41,368 nt of DNA from Nocardia sp. GTDB lineage: Bacteria; Actinomycetota; Actinomycetes; Mycobacteriales; Mycobacteriaceae. The first letter of the stretch is position 1, and the number at the start of each line of letters is the position of its first letter. The notes below the pieces were generated by a model. The model was not told the origin of the DNA. It made no database searches and worked only from the letters and a program-made list of their open reading frames with translations. Shown here one piece after another: positions 8,560 through 16,792 of this stretch. The stretch is from positions 1 through 41,368 of the forward strand of contig NZ_JAODNK010000190.1 of the NCBI RefSeq assembly GCF_025465275.1. The letters are read 5' to 3'. Position numbers and translations under genes: made by a program.

Positions 8560-9737
8560 TGACGGTTGAGAATGTTGCCGTTGCTGCCGAGGCTCGTCCT
8601 CCGGCATTGAACAAGGGCGAGGTCTTCGCCTCGTTCGACGTGAACCAGTTCGAGGTGCCCTCGGCGCACGACGAGGCGTGGCGGTTCACCCCGCTGCGCC
8701 GGCTGCGTGGCCTGCACGACGGCAGTGCCGTTCGTGACGGCCAGGCCGTCGTGGAGGTGACGTCCATCGAGGGCATCACCGTCGAGACCGTCGATCGCAC
8801 CGATGCGCGCCTCGGTGTCGCCGGTACGCCGACGGATCGTGTTGCCGCGCAGGCCTACTCGGGTTTCGAGCAGGCGACCGTGGTGTCCATCGCCGCGGAA
8901 ACCGAAGTGGCTGATGCGGTTACGCTCACGGTCACCGGTCCGGGCGAGGGCAAGACTGCTTACGGGCACACCCAGGTCCGCCTGGGCAATTTCGCCGTCG
9001 CGAATGTGGTCATCGACCAGCGCGGCAGCGGAACCTACGCGGAGAACGTGGAATTCGTGCTCGGCGACAGCGCCAAGCTGAATGTCATCGTCATCCAGGA
9101 CTGGGCCGACGACGCCGTGCACGCCACCGCGCACCACGCCAAGCTGGGTCGCGACGCAACGCTGCGGCACACCAATGTCACCCTCGGTGGCGATCTGGTG
9201 CGTCTCACCGCGACCGTCCGCTACGACGGCCCGGGCGGCGACGCCGAACTGCTCGGCGTGTACTTCGCCGATGACGGCCAGCACTTCGAACAGCGCCTGC
9301 TGATCGATCACGCGGTCCCGAACTGCAAGTCGAATGTGCTGTACAAGGGTGCGCTGCAGGGCGATCCGACCTCGCGCAAGCCCGACGCGCGCACCGTGTG
9401 GGTGGGCGATGTGCTCATTCGCGCCGCGGCCGAGGGCACCGACACCTACGAGGCCAATCGCAATCTGGTGCTCACCGATGGCGCCCGCGCCGATTCGGTG
9501 CCGAACCTGGAGATCGAGACCGGCGAGATCGTGGGCGCCGGACATGCCTCGGCCACCGGGCGTTTCGACGATGAGCAGCTGTTCTACCTGCGCTCGCGCG
9601 GTATTTCGGAGGAGGTGGCGCGACGGCTGGTCGTGCGCGGCTTCTTCTTCGAGATCATTCAGAAGATCGCGGTCCCCGAGGTCCGGGAGCGGCTCGAGAA
9701 GGCCATCGAGGCCGAGCTCGCCGCTGTCGGAGTTTGA
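8559..9737 (+). CDS. sufD: Fe-S cluster assembly protein SufD
   Basis: This 392-aa SufB paralogue forms the SufB-SufD heterodimer of the SufBC2D scaffold. The N-terminal helical part (EVFASFDVNQFEVPSAHDEAWRFTPLRRL) is followed by the beta-helix and the C-terminal conserved block HASATGRFDDEQLFYLRSRGISEEVARRLVVRGFFFEI, where the SufC-binding helices lie. The ATG shares its first base with the sufB stop, and GGAAGGAG lies about 10 bases upstream. It is followed 37 bases later by sufC. Confidence 0.97.
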   Translation: MTVENVAVAAEARPPALNKGEVFASFDVNQFEVPSAHDEAWRFTPLRRLRGLHDGSAVRDGQAVVEVTSIEGITVETVDRTDARLGVAGTPTDRVAAQAYSGFEQATVVSIAAETEVADAVTLTVTGPGEGKTAYGHTQVRLGNFAVANVVIDQRGSGTYAENVEFVLGDSAKLNVIVIQDWADDAVHATAHHAKLGRDATLRHTNVTLGGDLVRLTATVRYDGPGGDAELLGVYFADDGQHFEQRLLIDHAVPNCKSNVLYKGALQGDPTSRKPDARTVWVGDVLIRAAAEGTDTYEANRNLVLTDGARADSVPNLEIETGEIVGAGHASATGRFDDEQLFYLRSRGISEEVARRLVVRGFFFEIIQKIAVPEVRERLEKAIEAELAAVGV

Positions 9738-9774
9738 TACCAACTTTCCCTCCCTGCAAAGGAATTCGAATTCG

Positions 9775-10548
9775 ATGACCACCCTGGAAATCAAAGACCT
9801 GCACGTAGAGGTCGCCAACCCGGACGAGTCCGGCGAGCCCATCAAGATCCTCAAGGGCGTCAACCTGACTGTGAAGTCGGGCGAGACCCACGCGATCATG
9901 GGCCCCAACGGCTCCGGCAAGTCGACCCTGTCCTACGCGATCGCCGGTCACCCCAAGTACACCGTGACCTCCGGCACCATCACCCTCGACGGTGAAGACG
10001 TGCTGGCGATGACGGTGGACGAGCGGGCGCGTGCGGGCCTGTTCCTGGCCATGCAGTACCCGGTCGAGGTTCCGGGCGTCTCGGTCTCGAACTTCCTGCG
10101 CACCGCCGCCACCGCCGTCCGCGGCGAGGCGCCCAAGCTGCGCACCTGGGTCAAGGAGCTCAAGGAGTCCATGGCCGAGCTCGAGATCGAGCCGACCTTC
10201 GTCGAGCGCTCGGTCAACGAGGGCTTCTCCGGCGGTGAGAAGAAGCGCCAGGAGATCCTGCAGCTGGGTCTGCTCAAGCCGAAGATCGCCATCCTCGACG
10301 AGACCGATTCCGGTTTGGACGTCGATGCGCTGCGCATCGTCTCCGAGGGCGTGAACAAGTACAAGGGGCGGCAGGACGGTGGCATTCTGCTGATCACCCA
10401 CTACACCCGCATCCTGCGCTACATCGAGCCCGACTTCGTGCACGTGTTCGTGAACGGCCGCATTGTCGCCCAGGGCGGCAAGGAGCTGGCCGACGAGCTG
10501 GACGCGAATGGCTACGTGCGCTTCACCTCTGCCGCTGTAGGAGCTTAA
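9775..10548 (+). CDS. sufC: Fe-S assembly ATPase SufC
   Basis: This is a 257-aa ABC-type ATPase without membrane partners; two copies bind SufB and SufD, and ATP-driven dimerisation opens the scaffold for cluster assembly. Walker A is GPNGSGKS (residues 43-50), the signature region is FSGGEKKRQEILQLG, Walker B is IAILDETDSGLDVDALR, and LLITHYTRILRYI gives the switch His. These are SufC-specific forms rather than transporter forms. The RBS AAAGGA (9758-9763) is 11 bases from the ATG, slightly long. The repeated GAATTCGAATTC just before the start is a small perfect palindrome with no assigned role. Confidence 0.97.
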   Translation: MTTLEIKDLHVEVANPDESGEPIKILKGVNLTVKSGETHAIMGPNGSGKSTLSYAIAGHPKYTVTSGTITLDGEDVLAMTVDERARAGLFLAMQYPVEVPGVSVSNFLRTAATAVRGEAPKLRTWVKELKESMAELEIEPTFVERSVNEGFSGGEKKRQEILQLGLLKPKIAILDETDSGLDVDALRIVSEGVNKYKGRQDGGILLITHYTRILRYIEPDFVHVFVNGRIVAQGGKELADELDANGYVRFTSAAVGA

Positions 10549-10552
10549 AACT

Positions 10553-11806
10553 ATGACCACCACGGTGCCCGCTCTGGACGTCGCCCGCATTCGCGCCGAC
10601 TTCCCGATCCTCAGCCGCACGGTGCGAGACGGTAAACCCCTCGTCTATCTGGACTCGGGCGCCACCTCGCAGCGGCCTACGGCGGTGCTGGATGCGGAAC
10701 ACGAATTCCTCACTCAGCACAATGCGGCGGTGCACCGTGGTGCTCATCAGCTGGCCGAAGAGGCCACGGACGCTTACGAAGACGCGCGCGCCGATATCGC
10801 CCGCTTCGTCGGCGTGGACGCTCGCGAGATCGTCTTCACCAAGAACGCGACCGAATCGCTGAACCTGGTGACCTACGCGTTCTCCGACAGCCGGTTCCCG
10901 TACCACGTGGGTCCGGGTGACGAGATCGTTGTCACCGAGCTCGAGCATCACGCGAATCTTGTCCCGTGGCAGGAGCTTGCGCGCCGAACCGGTGCGACCC
11001 TGAAGTGGTACGGCATCACCGATGACGGTCGCATCGACCTCGATTCGCTCGAATTGTCGCCCGCCACCAAGGTTGTCGCGTTCACGCACCAGTCGAATGT
11101 GACCGGTGCGATCGCCGATGTTCCCGAAATGGTCCGCCGGGCAAAGGAAGTCGGCGCGCTGGTCGTGCTCGACGCCTGCCAGTCGGTGCCGCATATGCCG
11201 GTGAACTTCCGCGAACTGGGCGTCGACTTCGCCGCCTTCTCCGGGCACAAGATGCTCGGCCCCTCCGGCGTCGGCGTGCTCTACGGCCGCTACGCGCTGC
11301 TCGAGGAGACCCCGCCGTTCATCACCGGCGGCTCCATGATCGAGACGGTCACCATGGAGGCCACCACCTACGCCGCCCCGCCGCAGCGCTTCGAGGCCGG
11401 CGTGCCGATGACCTCGCAGGTCGTCGGACTGGGTGCGGCCGTGCGGTATCTGGAAGCTATCGGCATGGATGCGGTTGCGGCGCACGAGCATTCGCTCGTG
11501 AGCGCGACGCTCGAAGGGCTCGCCAAGATCGACGGTGTGCATATTGTCGGCCCGGTCGACAATGTGAACCGCGGCGGCGCAGTATCTTTCGTAGTGGACG
11601 GCATTCACGCCCACGATGTGGGCCAGATCCTCGATGACGAGGGCGTCGCCATTCGCGTCGGCCACCACTGCGCCTGGCCGCTCATGCGCCGCCTCGGCGT
11701 CCCGGCCACCGCGCGTGCCTCGTTCGCCGTCTACAACACCCTCGACGAGGTCGACGCACTGCTGGCCGCGGTGCGGAAGGCTCAGAGCTTCTTCGGAGTT
11801 GCATAG
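10553..11806 (+). CDS. sufS: Cysteine desulfurase SufS
   Basis: This is a 417-aa PLP-dependent group II desulfurase that takes sulfur from cysteine, leaving alanine, and passes it as persulfide. The PLP lysine is K233 in FSGHKMLGPSGVG and the persulfide cysteine is C373 in RVGHHCAWPLMRRL; PLP-phosphate contacts lie in TKNATESLNLV and LDACQSVPH. The RBS TAGGAG sits within the end of sufC, nine bases before the ATG. sufU starts three bases after the stop, consistent with SufU being the Zn-dependent sulfur acceptor from SufS in Gram-positive-type SUF systems. Confidence 0.97.
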   Translation: MTTTVPALDVARIRADFPILSRTVRDGKPLVYLDSGATSQRPTAVLDAEHEFLTQHNAAVHRGAHQLAEEATDAYEDARADIARFVGVDAREIVFTKNATESLNLVTYAFSDSRFPYHVGPGDEIVVTELEHHANLVPWQELARRTGATLKWYGITDDGRIDLDSLELSPATKVVAFTHQSNVTGAIADVPEMVRRAKEVGALVVLDACQSVPHMPVNFRELGVDFAAFSGHKMLGPSGVGVLYGRYALLEETPPFITGGSMIETVTMEATTYAAPPQRFEAGVPMTSQVVGLGAAVRYLEAIGMDAVAAHEHSLVSATLEGLAKIDGVHIVGPVDNVNRGGAVSFVVDGIHAHDVGQILDDEGVAIRVGHHCAWPLMRRLGVPATARASFAVYNTLDEVDALLAAVRKAQSFFGVA

Positions 11807-11809
11807 ATC

Positions 11810-12298
11810 ATGCGCATGGAGCAGATGTACCAGGAAGTGATCCTGGACCACTACAAGCACCCGCACCACCGGGGGCTCCGCGAGCCTTTCGGTGCGCAGG
11901 TGCATCACGTCAACCCGACCTGCGGTGACGAGATCACGCTGCGCGTACAGCTGGACGACAAGGGCGATGTCAGCGACGTCTCCTATGACGGCCAGGGTTG
12001 CTCGATCAGCCAGGCGTCCACCTCGGTGCTCGCCGACCAGGTCATCGGCCTGCCGGTCCAGCAGGCGCTGAAGGTGGTCGACTCGTTCAACGAGATGATC
12101 TCCAGTCGTGGCACGCTGGAGGGCGATGAGGACATGATCGGCGACGGCATCGCCTTCGCGGGTGTGTCCAAGTACCCGGCGCGCGTCAAATGCGCGCTGC
12201 TGGGCTGGATGGCGTTCAAGGACGCGGTGGTGCAGATAGCCTCCGCCGAGGAGACCAAGCTGCCGATGTCGAACGGGGAGAAGAAGAACGATGAGTGA
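11810..12298 (+). CDS. sufU: Zn-dependent sulfurtransferase SufU
   Basis: This is a 162-aa IscU-fold protein. The zinc ligands C38, D40 (NPTCGDE), C64 (DGQGCSIS) and C128 (ARVKCALLGW) are all present, and the Gram-positive insertion between the second and third cysteine (NEMISSRGTLEGDEDMIG) marks SufU rather than a scaffold IscU. It takes the persulfide from SufS for the SufBCD complex. An alternative ATG two codons downstream (MEQMYQEV) is equally plausible. It overlaps sufT by eight bases. Confidence 0.96.
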   Translation: MRMEQMYQEVILDHYKHPHHRGLREPFGAQVHHVNPTCGDEITLRVQLDDKGDVSDVSYDGQGCSISQASTSVLADQVIGLPVQQALKVVDSFNEMISSRGTLEGDEDMIGDGIAFAGVSKYPARVKCALLGWMAFKDAVVQIASAEETKLPMSNGEKKNDE

Positions 12299-12716
12299 GA
12301 CTGAAACGTCGGCGGCCGAGACCGCCGTGACTGCGGCGACCGACACCGCTGTGGCGGAGACCGCCGACAACGCCGCACCGCAGGTAGAGCTGACCGAGGA
12401 AGAGATCAAATTCCTCGAAGACCTCGAAGAGGCCATGCGCGACGTGGTCGACCCCGAACTCGGCATCAACGTGGTCGACCTGGGGCTGGTCTACGGCATG
12501 TCGGTCACCGACGGCATCTGCAAGATGGACATGACCCTGACCTCGCCGGCCTGCCCCCTCACCGACGTGATCGAGGACCAGTCCCGCAACGCCCTGGTCC
12601 GCAGCGGCCTGGTCGACGAGCTGCAGATCAACTGGGTCTGGATGCCGCCGTGGGGCCCGGACAAGATCACCGACGACGGCCGCGAACAACTCCGCGCCCT
12701 CGGCTTCACCGTATAG
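12291..12716 (+). CDS. sufT: SUF system accessory protein SufT (MIP18/DUF59)
   Basis: This is a 141-aa DUF59-family protein that assists Fe-S maturation or transfer. About 35 N-terminal residues are low-complexity (Ala/Thr/Glu) and probably disordered. The domain then reads EAMRDVVDPELGINVVDLGLVYGMSV, followed by the conserved TLTSPACPLTDVI with its cysteine and WVWMPPWGPDKITDDGREQLRALGF. It is the last gene of the suf operon, overlapping sufU by eight bases and followed 15 bases later by a strong terminator. Confidence 0.95.
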   Translation: MSETETSAAETAVTAATDTAVAETADNAAPQVELTEEEIKFLEDLEEAMRDVVDPELGINVVDLGLVYGMSVTDGICKMDMTLTSPACPLTDVIEDQSRNALVRSGLVDELQINWVWMPPWGPDKITDDGREQLRALGFTV

Positions 12717-12731
12717 AACTGCGTCAAGCGA

Positions 12732-12772
12732 AAGCCGCCCTTACCGGAAACGGTAAGGGCGGCTTCGTTTTT
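12732..12772 (+). terminator. Rho-independent terminator of the suf operon
   Basis: A 15-bp perfect stem (AAGCCGCCCTTACCG / CGGTAAGGGCGGCTT) with a GAAA tetraloop is followed by CG and a TTTTT run. It ends seven bases before the stop of the convergent SDR gene and can also stop readthrough from that side. Confidence 0.95.
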
Positions 12773-12778
12773 GCCGTA

Positions 12779-13552
12779 CTAGACCTGGGTGCGCCGGGCC
12801 AGCCAGTCGTCGAATTCCGTCGCGATAATGCGCTCGTCGTGCACATCCTTCGCCGCCGCGGAGGCCAGCCAGACGATCGGCGGCCCCATGATCGACGAAT
12901 CGAGCAGTCCCGCACGGACTTCAGGGGAGATGTGGCCGGGAACCATGCCGGTCGCGGTCGCACCGCCTGGGAGCAGCATATTGACGGTGACCGGGGTTCC
13001 GGCCAGATCGACCGCCATGATCCGGGACAGGGCCTCGACACCCGCACCCGCGGGGCCGTACGGGACGAACCCCGGCAGTGTCATGGTGCGCGTATTCATC
13101 GAGATATTGACGATCCGCCCCGACCCGGCATCGAGCATCAGCGGTGCGACCGCGCGCGCGACCAGGAAGACGCCCGTCATCTTCGTATCGATCACGTCCC
13201 GGAACCCGTGCGGCGGGACTTTCCAGAACGGCTGCGGTTCGGTGAGAAAATTGGGATTGACTGTGCGCATACCGATTCCGGCATTATTCACCAGCATGTC
13301 GATACAGCCGAACCGGTCGCAAACCGCATCGACAAGCACCGCGACGGACTGCTCATCACGCACATCCAGCCCGAGCCCGACCGCCGCTTGACCCAACTCC
13401 CGCGCTGTGGCCTCGGCCCGCTCTCGGTTGCGTCCGGTCACCACGACCCGCGCGCCCGCCGCGGTGAGCGCCGCTGCCATGGCCCGCCCGAGGCCGGTCG
13501 TCGCACCGGTGACAACAACCCGCATACCGTCCGCTGACTCCGAATTGCTCAT
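12779..13552 (-). CDS. SDR family oxidoreductase, atypical active site
   Basis: This is a 257-aa classical-length short-chain dehydrogenase. It has the cofactor motif TGATTGLG (residues 15-22), an Arg after beta-2 (TGRNRE, favouring NADP), LDVRD, NNAG (89-92), catalytic Ser151 (IVNISMN) and Tyr165 (VPYGPAG). The lysine expected at residue 169 in YxxxK is a glycine, so catalysis may be altered or lost. The gene lies 24 bases from, and divergent to, a MerR regulator, and its promoter has a MerR-type 19-base spacer. The ATG at 13552 is nearly at the predicted transcript start. The substrate is unknown. Confidence 0.85.
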   Translation of the reverse strand: MSNSESADGMRVVVTGATTGLGRAMAAALTAAGARVVVTGRNRERAEATARELGQAAVGLGLDVRDEQSVAVLVDAVCDRFGCIDMLVNNAGIGMRTVNPNFLTEPQPFWKVPPHGFRDVIDTKMTGVFLVARAVAPLMLDAGSGRIVNISMNTRTMTLPGFVPYGPAGAGVEALSRIMAVDLAGTPVTVNMLLPGGATATGMVPGHISPEVRAGLLDSSIMGPPIVWLASAAAKDVHDERIIATEFDDWLARRTQV

Positions 13553-13559
13553 GTCTCAG

Positions 13560-13590
13560 ACGGTAATCTTTAGAGCGTGCTCGAAGTCAA
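13560..13590 (-). promoter_or_regulatory. MerR-type promoter with dyad between SDR and MerR genes
   Basis: On the minus strand TTGACT (13590-13585) is separated by 19 bases from TACCGT (13565-13560). The over-long spacer carries the dyad TaGAGC-GT-GCTCgA (13571-13584). This geometry is the hallmark of MerR-activated promoters, where the regulator untwists the spacer. Transcription would start next to the SDR ATG. The dyad also covers the GTG of the regulator, so it could repress itself. Confidence 0.65.
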
Positions 13591-14023
13591 GCAGCAGCCG
13601 GCGCCGACCGACGCCATACCGGATCAGGGCCTGAGTATTGCCGAGGCCGCGCGCCGCAGCGGTATCAGCGCTCACACCCTGCGCTACTACGAACGTGCGG
13701 GCCTGGTGGTCAGCGCCGTCGACCGCACCTCCGGCGGCCAGCGACGGTACCGCCAGTTGGATCTGACCTGGATCACCGTCTGCACCCGGCTGCGCGCCAC
13801 CGGCATGCCCATCAAGACCATCCGCCGCTACGCCGAACTCGTCGCGGCGGGCCGCGGCAATGAGCAGGAACGCCTCGCCCTCATGGAGGCGCACCGCGCC
13901 GATGTAGCCGCCAAAATCGCTGAGCTGCAAGACAATCTCGAACTCATAGACCACAAGATCGACGTCTACCGCGGCCGCGTGGCCATCGGTGACGCCGACC
14001 AATTGTGGGCACCGCGGGCGTAG
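13577..14023 (+). CDS. MerR family transcriptional regulator
   Basis: This is a 148-aa regulator starting at GTG. The winged HTH reads LSIAEAARRSGISAHTLRYYERAGLVVSAVDRTSGGQRRYRQLDL (residues 17-62), followed by the dimerisation helix region and a coiled coil (EAHRADVAAKIAELQDNLELIDHKIDVYRG). No metal-binding cysteines are present, which argues against a metal sensor and for the AdhR/NmlR-like organic or redox-responsive group. It is divergent from the SDR gene and probably controls it through the 19-base-spacer promoter between them. Confidence 0.88.
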   Translation: MLEVKQQPAPTDAIPDQGLSIAEAARRSGISAHTLRYYERAGLVVSAVDRTSGGQRRYRQLDLTWITVCTRLRATGMPIKTIRRYAELVAAGRGNEQERLALMEAHRADVAAKIAELQDNLELIDHKIDVYRGRVAIGDADQLWAPRA

Positions 14024-14340
14024 CTGCATCCCCGGTAGGGCCCTGCTCGGCATCAGCACGACTCCCGCACCGGCCGTGACTGCCACGTCTGCCTGCTGGT
14101 GGCGCCTTTGGGTGCCGCCCTGCCGTTCTCCGTCGAGATCGGCGACGACGATTCGGACGGAATCGTAATCTCCACACAATCGGGAACGAGCACCACAGCT
14201 GAGCCGCACCCGAGGCGGTAACCCCAGCGGTAGCCGACCGACGGCCTGTGCCCTGGGCTGGTTGGCAAGCGGGCGATTCACAGCGGTGGTAGAACTGCGG
14301 GGTTCGTGCGCAGCCCGCGCAGGAGGAAGGAGTCTCCACG
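14024..14340. other. 317-base gap without a convincing gene
   Basis: The stretch between the MerR gene and the YrdB-like gene is GC-rich. It contains only a roughly 40-codon plus-strand frame (from GTG near 14099, MAPLGAALPFSVEIGDDDSD) without a clear RBS. Its last 20 bases are the very strong RBS AGGAGGAAGGAG (14321-14332) of the next gene. Confidence 0.4.
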
Positions 14341-14685
14341 TTGGTGCTGTCGATCATCAAGGCGCTCAATGCGACTGTCGCGTTCGCACTGGAACTGGCG
14401 ACCCTAGTCGCGGTCGGCTACTGGCCTTTCACCTGGGAGCAGACTACAGCGATCCGGACGTTCTCGGCGCTGGGTCTTGTTGCCGTGATGGCGAGTGTGT
14501 GGGGCACATTCGGCTCGCCCGGCAGTTCGCTGACCGGCGTGACGCGGATCGTGTTCGAGGTGTTCTGGTTCGGTCTCGGCATTGCCGCCGTGTACACGAC
14601 GCGGCGGCCTCGACTGGCGGCGGTGTTCGCGGTTGTCTTTGTCGTCAATGCCGTGCTTGCGCGTGTCCTGCACCAGATCAGCTGA
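14341..14685 (+). CDS. YrdB-like (DUF2568) four-helix membrane protein
   Basis: This is a 114-aa protein with four hydrophobic helices (ALNATVAFALELATLVAVGYW, TFSALGLVAVMASVWGTF, VFEVFWFGLGIAAVYTT, LAAVFAVVFVVNAVLARV). The ELATLVAVGYWPF and VWGTFGSPGS segments fit the YrdB/DUF2568 family of unknown function. It starts at TTG 14341 or GTG 14344 behind an unusually complete Shine-Dalgarno (AGGAGGAAGGAG), suggesting high translation. There is no operon partner. Confidence 0.72.
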   Translation: MVLSIIKALNATVAFALELATLVAVGYWPFTWEQTTAIRTFSALGLVAVMASVWGTFGSPGSSLTGVTRIVFEVFWFGLGIAAVYTTRRPRLAAVFAVVFVVNAVLARVLHQIS

Positions 14686-14758
14686 GCGCTGAGATCGGAC
14701 CGACCCGTCGTAGCGGGTCCGGCTGCTAGGGTGTCTCGGTCGTGCCGGAAGGGGAATT

Positions 14759-15334
14759 GTGTCGTACATTGTGAGCCCGTATGCCGTTGACCTGGAAGGG
14801 ATCCGACTGATCGGTTCGTACAGCCAGGAGTTCGCCGATCATGTGGTGCGGTCGTCGCCGCGGCATGTGCTGGATCGGCTGGACGAGGCCGAGGAGCTCG
14901 GGCTGACGCCGCGGGATGTCATGCGGCAGTTGCTGCTCGGGGAACCCATGCACGAGGACTTCGGGCCCACGTACGGGCATGCGCTCGAGGTGCTGTGCCA
15001 TCACGCCGGCACGCTGCTGAACAATGCGCACTGGGCGGGGATGCGGTTCCGCTACTTCTCGATGGTGGAGGAGGCGTTGTCGGAGCTGGGCGTGGACTTC
15101 GATCCGGCGGGGCTGGTGCTGGGCGGAGCGCCCATCGATCTGCCGCCGATCGATGATTTCCCGAGTATCGGGTACGTCGAGAGCCACCGAATCGGCGCCA
15201 TGGCAGACACATTGGATGAGGTGGAGCTGGAGCGGCTCACCGATGATTCCATCCGCGGGTCGGTGGCGGAATTGCGCGATTGGGCGCGCACCTGCCAGAC
15301 CGAGGGCGTCGGCCTGGTGTGCTTCTACTACTGA
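14759..15334 (+). CDS. Hypothetical protein (DUF7691-like)
   Basis: This is a 191-aa soluble protein starting at GTG behind GGAAGGGG. The beginning (MSYIVSPYAVDLEGIRLIGSYSQEF) resembles small actinobacterial proteins grouped as DUF7691, often found near toxin/immunity-like genes. It has acidic central segments (IDLPPIDDFPSIGYV) and ends GVGLVCFYY. No catalytic motif, signal peptide or membrane segment is visible. Its stop lies inside a perfect 20-bp palindrome shared with the convergent gene. Confidence 0.7.
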   Translation: MSYIVSPYAVDLEGIRLIGSYSQEFADHVVRSSPRHVLDRLDEAEELGLTPRDVMRQLLLGEPMHEDFGPTYGHALEVLCHHAGTLLNNAHWAGMRFRYFSMVEEALSELGVDFDPAGLVLGGAPIDLPPIDDFPSIGYVESHRIGAMADTLDEVELERLTDDSIRGSVAELRDWARTCQTEGVGLVCFYY

Positions 15335-15350
15335 ATCCGGCCGGATTCAG
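15331..15350. terminator. Perfect 20-bp palindrome holding two convergent stop codons
   Basis: CTGAATCCGGCCGGATTCAG is fully self-complementary. The TGA of the plus-strand gene (15332-15334) and the TGA of the minus-strand gene (15349-15347) occupy mirror positions in its arms. As RNA it would form the same stem from either side, so it may act as a shared terminator or transcript-end stabiliser. No T-tract follows. Confidence 0.55.
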
Positions 15351-15973
15351 GGTCTCTTGGTCCAGAACAGTTTGTCGAGATTCTTGCGGCGATCGTCGGC
15401 CCAGTCCCAGATGTAGTCGGCGATCCGCAGCGGATTGTCGAGGGTGGTGCTGAGCATGTGGCCACCCTCCCGATACTCGAGCAGGTAGTCGTCGACGCCC
15501 TGGCGATAGGTCTGGATGAAGGTGTCCGGATCGTCCGGTTCCTGCACGATGAGGAACGGCGTCGGGGTCAGCTCCTGTAATTGCGGTATCCACGAGTGCA
15601 ATTGGCGCTTGGTCAGCACATCGAAATATCTGGTGCCGCCGACATTCACCCGGAACTCCCGCATCTCGGGGCTCTCCAGTGACCGATCCCGCGGATCGTA
15701 GAGCGCGAATTCGGTTCCGGCGATGAGCTCTTCGATCCACAGCAGCACCCGCCAGGCCGCGTGCTCGGGCACCGTCACCCGCACGCACTCACCCACCGCG
15801 GCCAGCGTGATCCGCCCGTTCCACACCGGAATCTCGGTGTTCCAGCGCCATAGCCCGGCCAGAATCGGTCCGAGACTCACCGCCGGTACGCCGTCGCTGG
15901 ACGCCACATAGGCTTCGACCGCATCGGCCGAAGCGACGGAATCAGCCGGTAGTACGACGAATTCGCAACTCAC
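15347..15973 (-). CDS. Hypothetical protein of unknown family
   Basis: This is a soluble protein of about 208 aa. The GTG at 15973 (MSCEFVVLPADSVASADAVEAYVAS) is preferred over a TTG three codons upstream. Visible features are Trp-rich segments (LAGLWRWNTEIPVWNG, DYIWDWADDRRKNLDKLFW) and a mixed alpha/beta pattern. I do not recognise the family. There are no signal peptide, membrane spans or catalytic motif. It converges with the DUF7691-like gene, with only 12 bases between the stops, which share one palindrome. Confidence 0.7.
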   Translation of the reverse strand: MSCEFVVLPADSVASADAVEAYVASSDGVPAVSLGPILAGLWRWNTEIPVWNGRITLAAVGECVRVTVPEHAAWRVLLWIEELIAGTEFALYDPRDRSLESPEMREFRVNVGGTRYFDVLTKRQLHSWIPQLQELTPTPFLIVQEPDDPDTFIQTYRQGVDDYLLEYREGGHMLSTTLDNPLRIADYIWDWADDRRKNLDKLFWTKRP

Positions 15974-16061
15974 CCGGACCAACCTAATCTACGAGGCCGA
16001 CACGATGGGCCGGAGCTCCTCACGCCGCGGTAACCCCGCGCCGACGCCGTAGGATGCCCGG

Positions 16062-16724
16062 GTGACCGGATACGACGACTTCGACGGGTTCGCCCACCTC
16101 GACACCTCGACCCTGGCGCCCCGCCAGCAGCAGATTCTGTGCACGATCCGCGATTGGGTGCAGCGCCACGGGTATTCGCCCAGCAGCCGCGAGATCGGTG
16201 ACGCGGTCGGCTTGAAGTCCGGTTCGTCGGTATCGAAACATTTGAAGGCGCTGGAGGATCGCGGTTTCCTCGCGCGCGGCGAATCGGTCACCCGTCCGAT
16301 GGATGTCCGCATGTTCCTGCGCGCCGCCGCCCCGCAGCAGCAGTCCGGCGATTCGGTCTCGGTGCCGGTGGTCGGCGATATCGCCGCCGGCGCCCCGATC
16401 CTCGCCGAGCAGCACACCGATGATGTGTTGTCGCTGCCGCGCGAATTGGTGGGGCGTGGCACCGTATTCGGTCTGCGGGTCCGCGGTGACTCCATGATCG
16501 ACGCAGCCATCTGCGACGGCGATATCGTGGTGATTCGCCAGGAGGCCGAAGCGCACTCCGGTGAGATCGTCGCCGCCATGATCGACGGCGAAGCCACCGT
16601 CAAGGTCTATCGCCGTCGTAACGGCCACGTGTATCTCGAACCTCGCAACCCCGCATATGACGTTATCGACGGTGACAAGGCCGTGGTTCTGGGTAAAGTC
16701 GTCTCGGTAATGCGCCGAGTCTGA
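16062..16724 (+). CDS. LexA-family repressor (probable second LexA)
   Basis: This is a 220-aa LexA-type self-cleaving repressor starting at GTG. The winged HTH covers about residues 18-75 (APRQQQILCTIRDWVQRHGYSPSSREIGDAVGLKSGSSVSKHLKALEDRGFLARG). The peptidase domain has the cleavage bond Ala109-Gly110 (DIAAGAPI), nucleophile Ser144 (VRGDSMIDAAICDGD) and general-base Lys181 (EATVKVYRR), so RecA-stimulated autoproteolysis should work. The recognition helix (SGSSVSKHLKAL) differs from the usual actinobacterial LexA (SPSSVAHQLRTL), and no TCGAAC-N4-GTTCGA box lies upstream. It is more likely a paralogue with its own regulon than the main SOS repressor. Confidence 0.82.
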   Translation: MTGYDDFDGFAHLDTSTLAPRQQQILCTIRDWVQRHGYSPSSREIGDAVGLKSGSSVSKHLKALEDRGFLARGESVTRPMDVRMFLRAAAPQQQSGDSVSVPVVGDIAAGAPILAEQHTDDVLSLPRELVGRGTVFGLRVRGDSMIDAAICDGDIVVIRQEAEAHSGEIVAAMIDGEATVKVYRRRNGHVYLEPRNPAYDVIDGDKAVVLGKVVSVMRRV

Positions 16725-16792
16725 ATTGGACTTTGGGGATGGGCTCGACGATGATTCGACCCGTTCTATCAAATCATCACGGGGAGTATCGA

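Noticed and set aside
9764..9774. GAATTCGAATTC before sufC as an operator
   Set aside because: It is a short palindrome in the spacer between RBS and start inside a polycistronic message; there is nothing to suggest independent regulation.
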